Origin: Zoogloeaceae bacterium
Lineage (GTDB): Bacteria; Pseudomonadota; Gammaproteobacteria; Burkholderiales; Rhodocyclaceae
Length of the DNA: 5,967 bases
Direction of reading: 5' to 3'
NCBI GenBank assembly: GCA_031273145.1
Contig: JAISSL010000223.1
Span: forward strand, 1 to 5,967
Part shown: positions 4,451 through 5,967 of the stretch, in pieces
Position numbering within the stretch: position 1 is the stretch's first letter
Layout: the number at the start of each line of letters is the position of its first letter
Made by a program: the position numbers and the translations under genes
The notes under the pieces: model-generated
Seen by the model: only the letters and a program-made list of their open reading frames with translations
The model's database searches: none
Told to the model about the DNA's origin: nothing

Positions 4451-5967
4451 ATGATGAAAAAACTGACAATCAAGGCATCCCTCATGGTGCTGGCAGCAAC
4501 ATTCGGAATTGGAGCGGCAGGGGCGGCAGAATCCTTGCAGGATGTCATGAAGCGGCGCGGTCTCAGTCAACAGGACCTCATGTCTGCCGCCAAGACCTAT
4601 ACGCCATCTGGAAAACGCGACGAGTTCGTGGCCTTCAGTTCCGGCGGACAGTCGGGGCAGGTGATCGTCTATGGCATCCCTTCGATGCGGATACTGAAGT
4701 ATCTCGCGGTATTTACGCCCGAACCCTGGCAGGGCTACGGCTATGACGAAGAATCGAAAGAGGTGCTCAAAGGGGGACGGATTGACGGCAAGGACATCAC
4801 CTGGGGCGATACGCACCATCCGGCCATTTCCGAGACCAACGGGCAGTACGACGGACAATTCCTCTTCATCAACGACAAGGCCAACCCGCGTATCGCCGTC
4901 ATTGATCTGCGCGATTATGAAACCAAACAGATTGTGGCGAACCCGGTTTTCAAGTCGGAACATGGCGGCGCTTTCGTCACCCCCAATACCGACTACGTGT
5001 TCGAGGCTTCGCAGTACGCCGCGCCACTGGAACCCAAAAAGTTCTACCCGCTTGAGGAGTTCAACGAGAAATATCGCGGCGGCATGACCTACTGGAAGTT
5101 CGACCGCAGCGCGGGACGCATTGATGTGGCAAAGTCCTTCTCGGTTGAGTTGCCGCCCTATTCGCAGGACATCTCGGACGCGGGCAAGGGGCCATCGGAT
5201 GGCTGGTCTTTCACCAATTCCTTCTGTTCCGAACGCTATGTAGGCGGGATTGAGCAGGGGCGTCCGCCGTTCGAGGCCGGTTGTTCCGCCAAGGATACAG
5301 ACTACCTGCACGTCATCAATTGGAAGAAGGCCGCCGAACTCGTCGCGCAGGGCAAGGCGAAGAAAATCAACGGTCATGACGTGCTGATGATGGATACCGC
5401 AGTGAAGGAAGGCATCCTCTTTCTGATTCCCGAACCGAAGTCGCCGCACGGCGTTGATGTCACGCCGGATGGCAAGTTCATCATCGTCTCCGGCAAGCTC
5501 GACACGCATGTGTCCGTCTATTCCTTTGAAAAGATCACGGCGGCAATCAGGGCAGGCAGATTCGAATCAAAAGACCCCTACGGCATTCCGGTAATCGGCA
5601 TGAAGGATGCTCTGCACACGCAGGTGCCGCTGGGTCTGGGGCCGTTGCACACGCAGTACGATATAAAGCAGTGCGTTGCCTACACCTCGCTTTATGTCGA
5701 CTCCCAGGTCGCCAAGTGGGATTACTGTCAGGGCAAGGTACTCGACAAGCTCTCCGTGCATTACAACATCGGCCACCTGATGACGATGGAAGGCGATTCC
5801 ACCCATCCAAAGGGGCGTTACCTCGTGGCGCTGAACAAACTCTCGATTGACCGTTTCAACCCGGTAGGTCCCCTGCATCCGCAGAATCATCAGCTCATTG
5901 ACATCAGCAATGACAAGATGCAGTTGCTCTACGACATGCCGTTGCCAATGGGCGAGCCGCACTACGC
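4451..5967 (+). CDS. nosZ: Nitrous-oxide reductase NosZ, Sec-type (clade II), 3' partial
   Basis: NosZ is a periplasmic copper enzyme that reduces N2O to N2, the last step of denitrification. The open frame runs 505 codons to the window end with no stop or frameshift. Residues 1-26 are a Sec-type signal peptide (MMKKLTIK, then a hydrophobic core ending GAAGAA); there is no twin-arginine motif, which points to the clade II (atypical) enzymes. The beta-propeller domain shows all seven expected histidine ligands of the CuZ cluster: H122 and H123 (DTHHP), H171 (EHGG), H333 (SPHGVDV), H400 (GPLHTQ), H442 (IGHLM) and H504 (GEPHY), assigned by motif analogy to Pseudomonas stutzeri NosZ. The C-terminal CuA cupredoxin domain lies beyond the edge. 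Motifs SSGGQSGQVIVYG, FTPEPWQGYG and LFINDKANPRIAVIDLRD are typical of the family. It is the first gene rightward, divergent from the MFS gene; nos accessory genes would be expected downstream. Confidence 0.97.
   Translation, partial: MMKKLTIKASLMVLAATFGIGAAGAAESLQDVMKRRGLSQQDLMSAAKTYTPSGKRDEFVAFSSGGQSGQVIVYGIPSMRILKYLAVFTPEPWQGYGYDEESKEVLKGGRIDGKDITWGDTHHPAISETNGQYDGQFLFINDKANPRIAVIDLRDYETKQIVANPVFKSEHGGAFVTPNTDYVFEASQYAAPLEPKKFYPLEEFNEKYRGGMTYWKFDRSAGRIDVAKSFSVELPPYSQDISDAGKGPSDGWSFTNSFCSERYVGGIEQGRPPFEAGCSAKDTDYLHVINWKKAAELVAQGKAKKINGHDVLMMDTAVKEGILFLIPEPKSPHGVDVTPDGKFIIVSGKLDTHVSVYSFEKITAAIRAGRFESKDPYGIPVIGMKDALHTQVPLGLGPLHTQYDIKQCVAYTSLYVDSQVAKWDYCQGKVLDKLSVHYNIGHLMTMEGDSTHPKGRYLVALNKLSIDRFNPVGPLHPQNHQLIDISNDKMQLLYDMPLPMGEPHY

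Noticed and set aside
4310..5509. A 399-codon open frame on the minus strand opposite nosZ.
   Set aside because: It is antisense to an intact, fully recognisable NosZ frame, its product resembles nothing known, and the length is explained by codon bias of the real gene.

Overview
The window looks like a chromosomal stretch of a denitrifying proteobacterium, most likely a betaproteobacterium. The evidence is a nosZ with a Sec-type leader (clade II style, as in Dechloromonas-like organisms), an MFS gene directly upstream of ssb (a familiar betaproteobacterial pair), and a HypB with a histidine-rich N-terminus. Taxonomy is inferred from remembered family resemblance, not from a search. No tRNA, rRNA, CRISPR array or transposase gene was seen.

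Layout. Everything from about 4313 down to 1 is read on the minus strand; nosZ is read on the plus strand and runs off the right edge. In minus-strand order: an MFS transporter (4271/4313 to 3021), ssb (2972 to 2511), a two-helix membrane protein of unknown function (copy B, 2426 to 1812), a truncated hypB start that ends as a pseudogene (1789 to 1691), a two-gene DUF4160 / DUF2442-HTH module with its own near-consensus promoter (1694 to 972), a second diverged copy of the membrane protein (copy A, 884 to 306), and the start of the apparently intact hypB (283 to 1, running off the left edge).

The unusual part is 226-2473. A unit made of [membrane-protein gene + first 57 bases of hypB] occurs twice as direct repeats (226-931 and 1732-2473), and the 800 bp between them hold almost exactly the DUF4160/DUF2442 operon. 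The simplest reading is an ancestral order ssb - membrane gene - hypB, later interrupted by arrival of the module together with a second copy of the flanking DNA. The repeat ends are almost identical while the interiors of the membrane genes have diverged clearly, which a plain recent tandem duplication does not explain.

How the genes may work together: nosZ (N2O to N2 in the periplasm) and hypB (nickel delivery to NiFe hydrogenase) suggest anaerobic or microaerobic energy metabolism, possibly H2-linked, but both genes are cut by the window. ssb and the MFS gene are housekeeping or general transport. The DUF4160/DUF2442 pair resembles a toxin-antitoxin-like or self-regulated accessory module; its promoter carries a 7-bp-arm dyad between -35 and -10 and a tandem 9-bp repeat over the start of transcription, as expected for autoregulation by the HTH protein.
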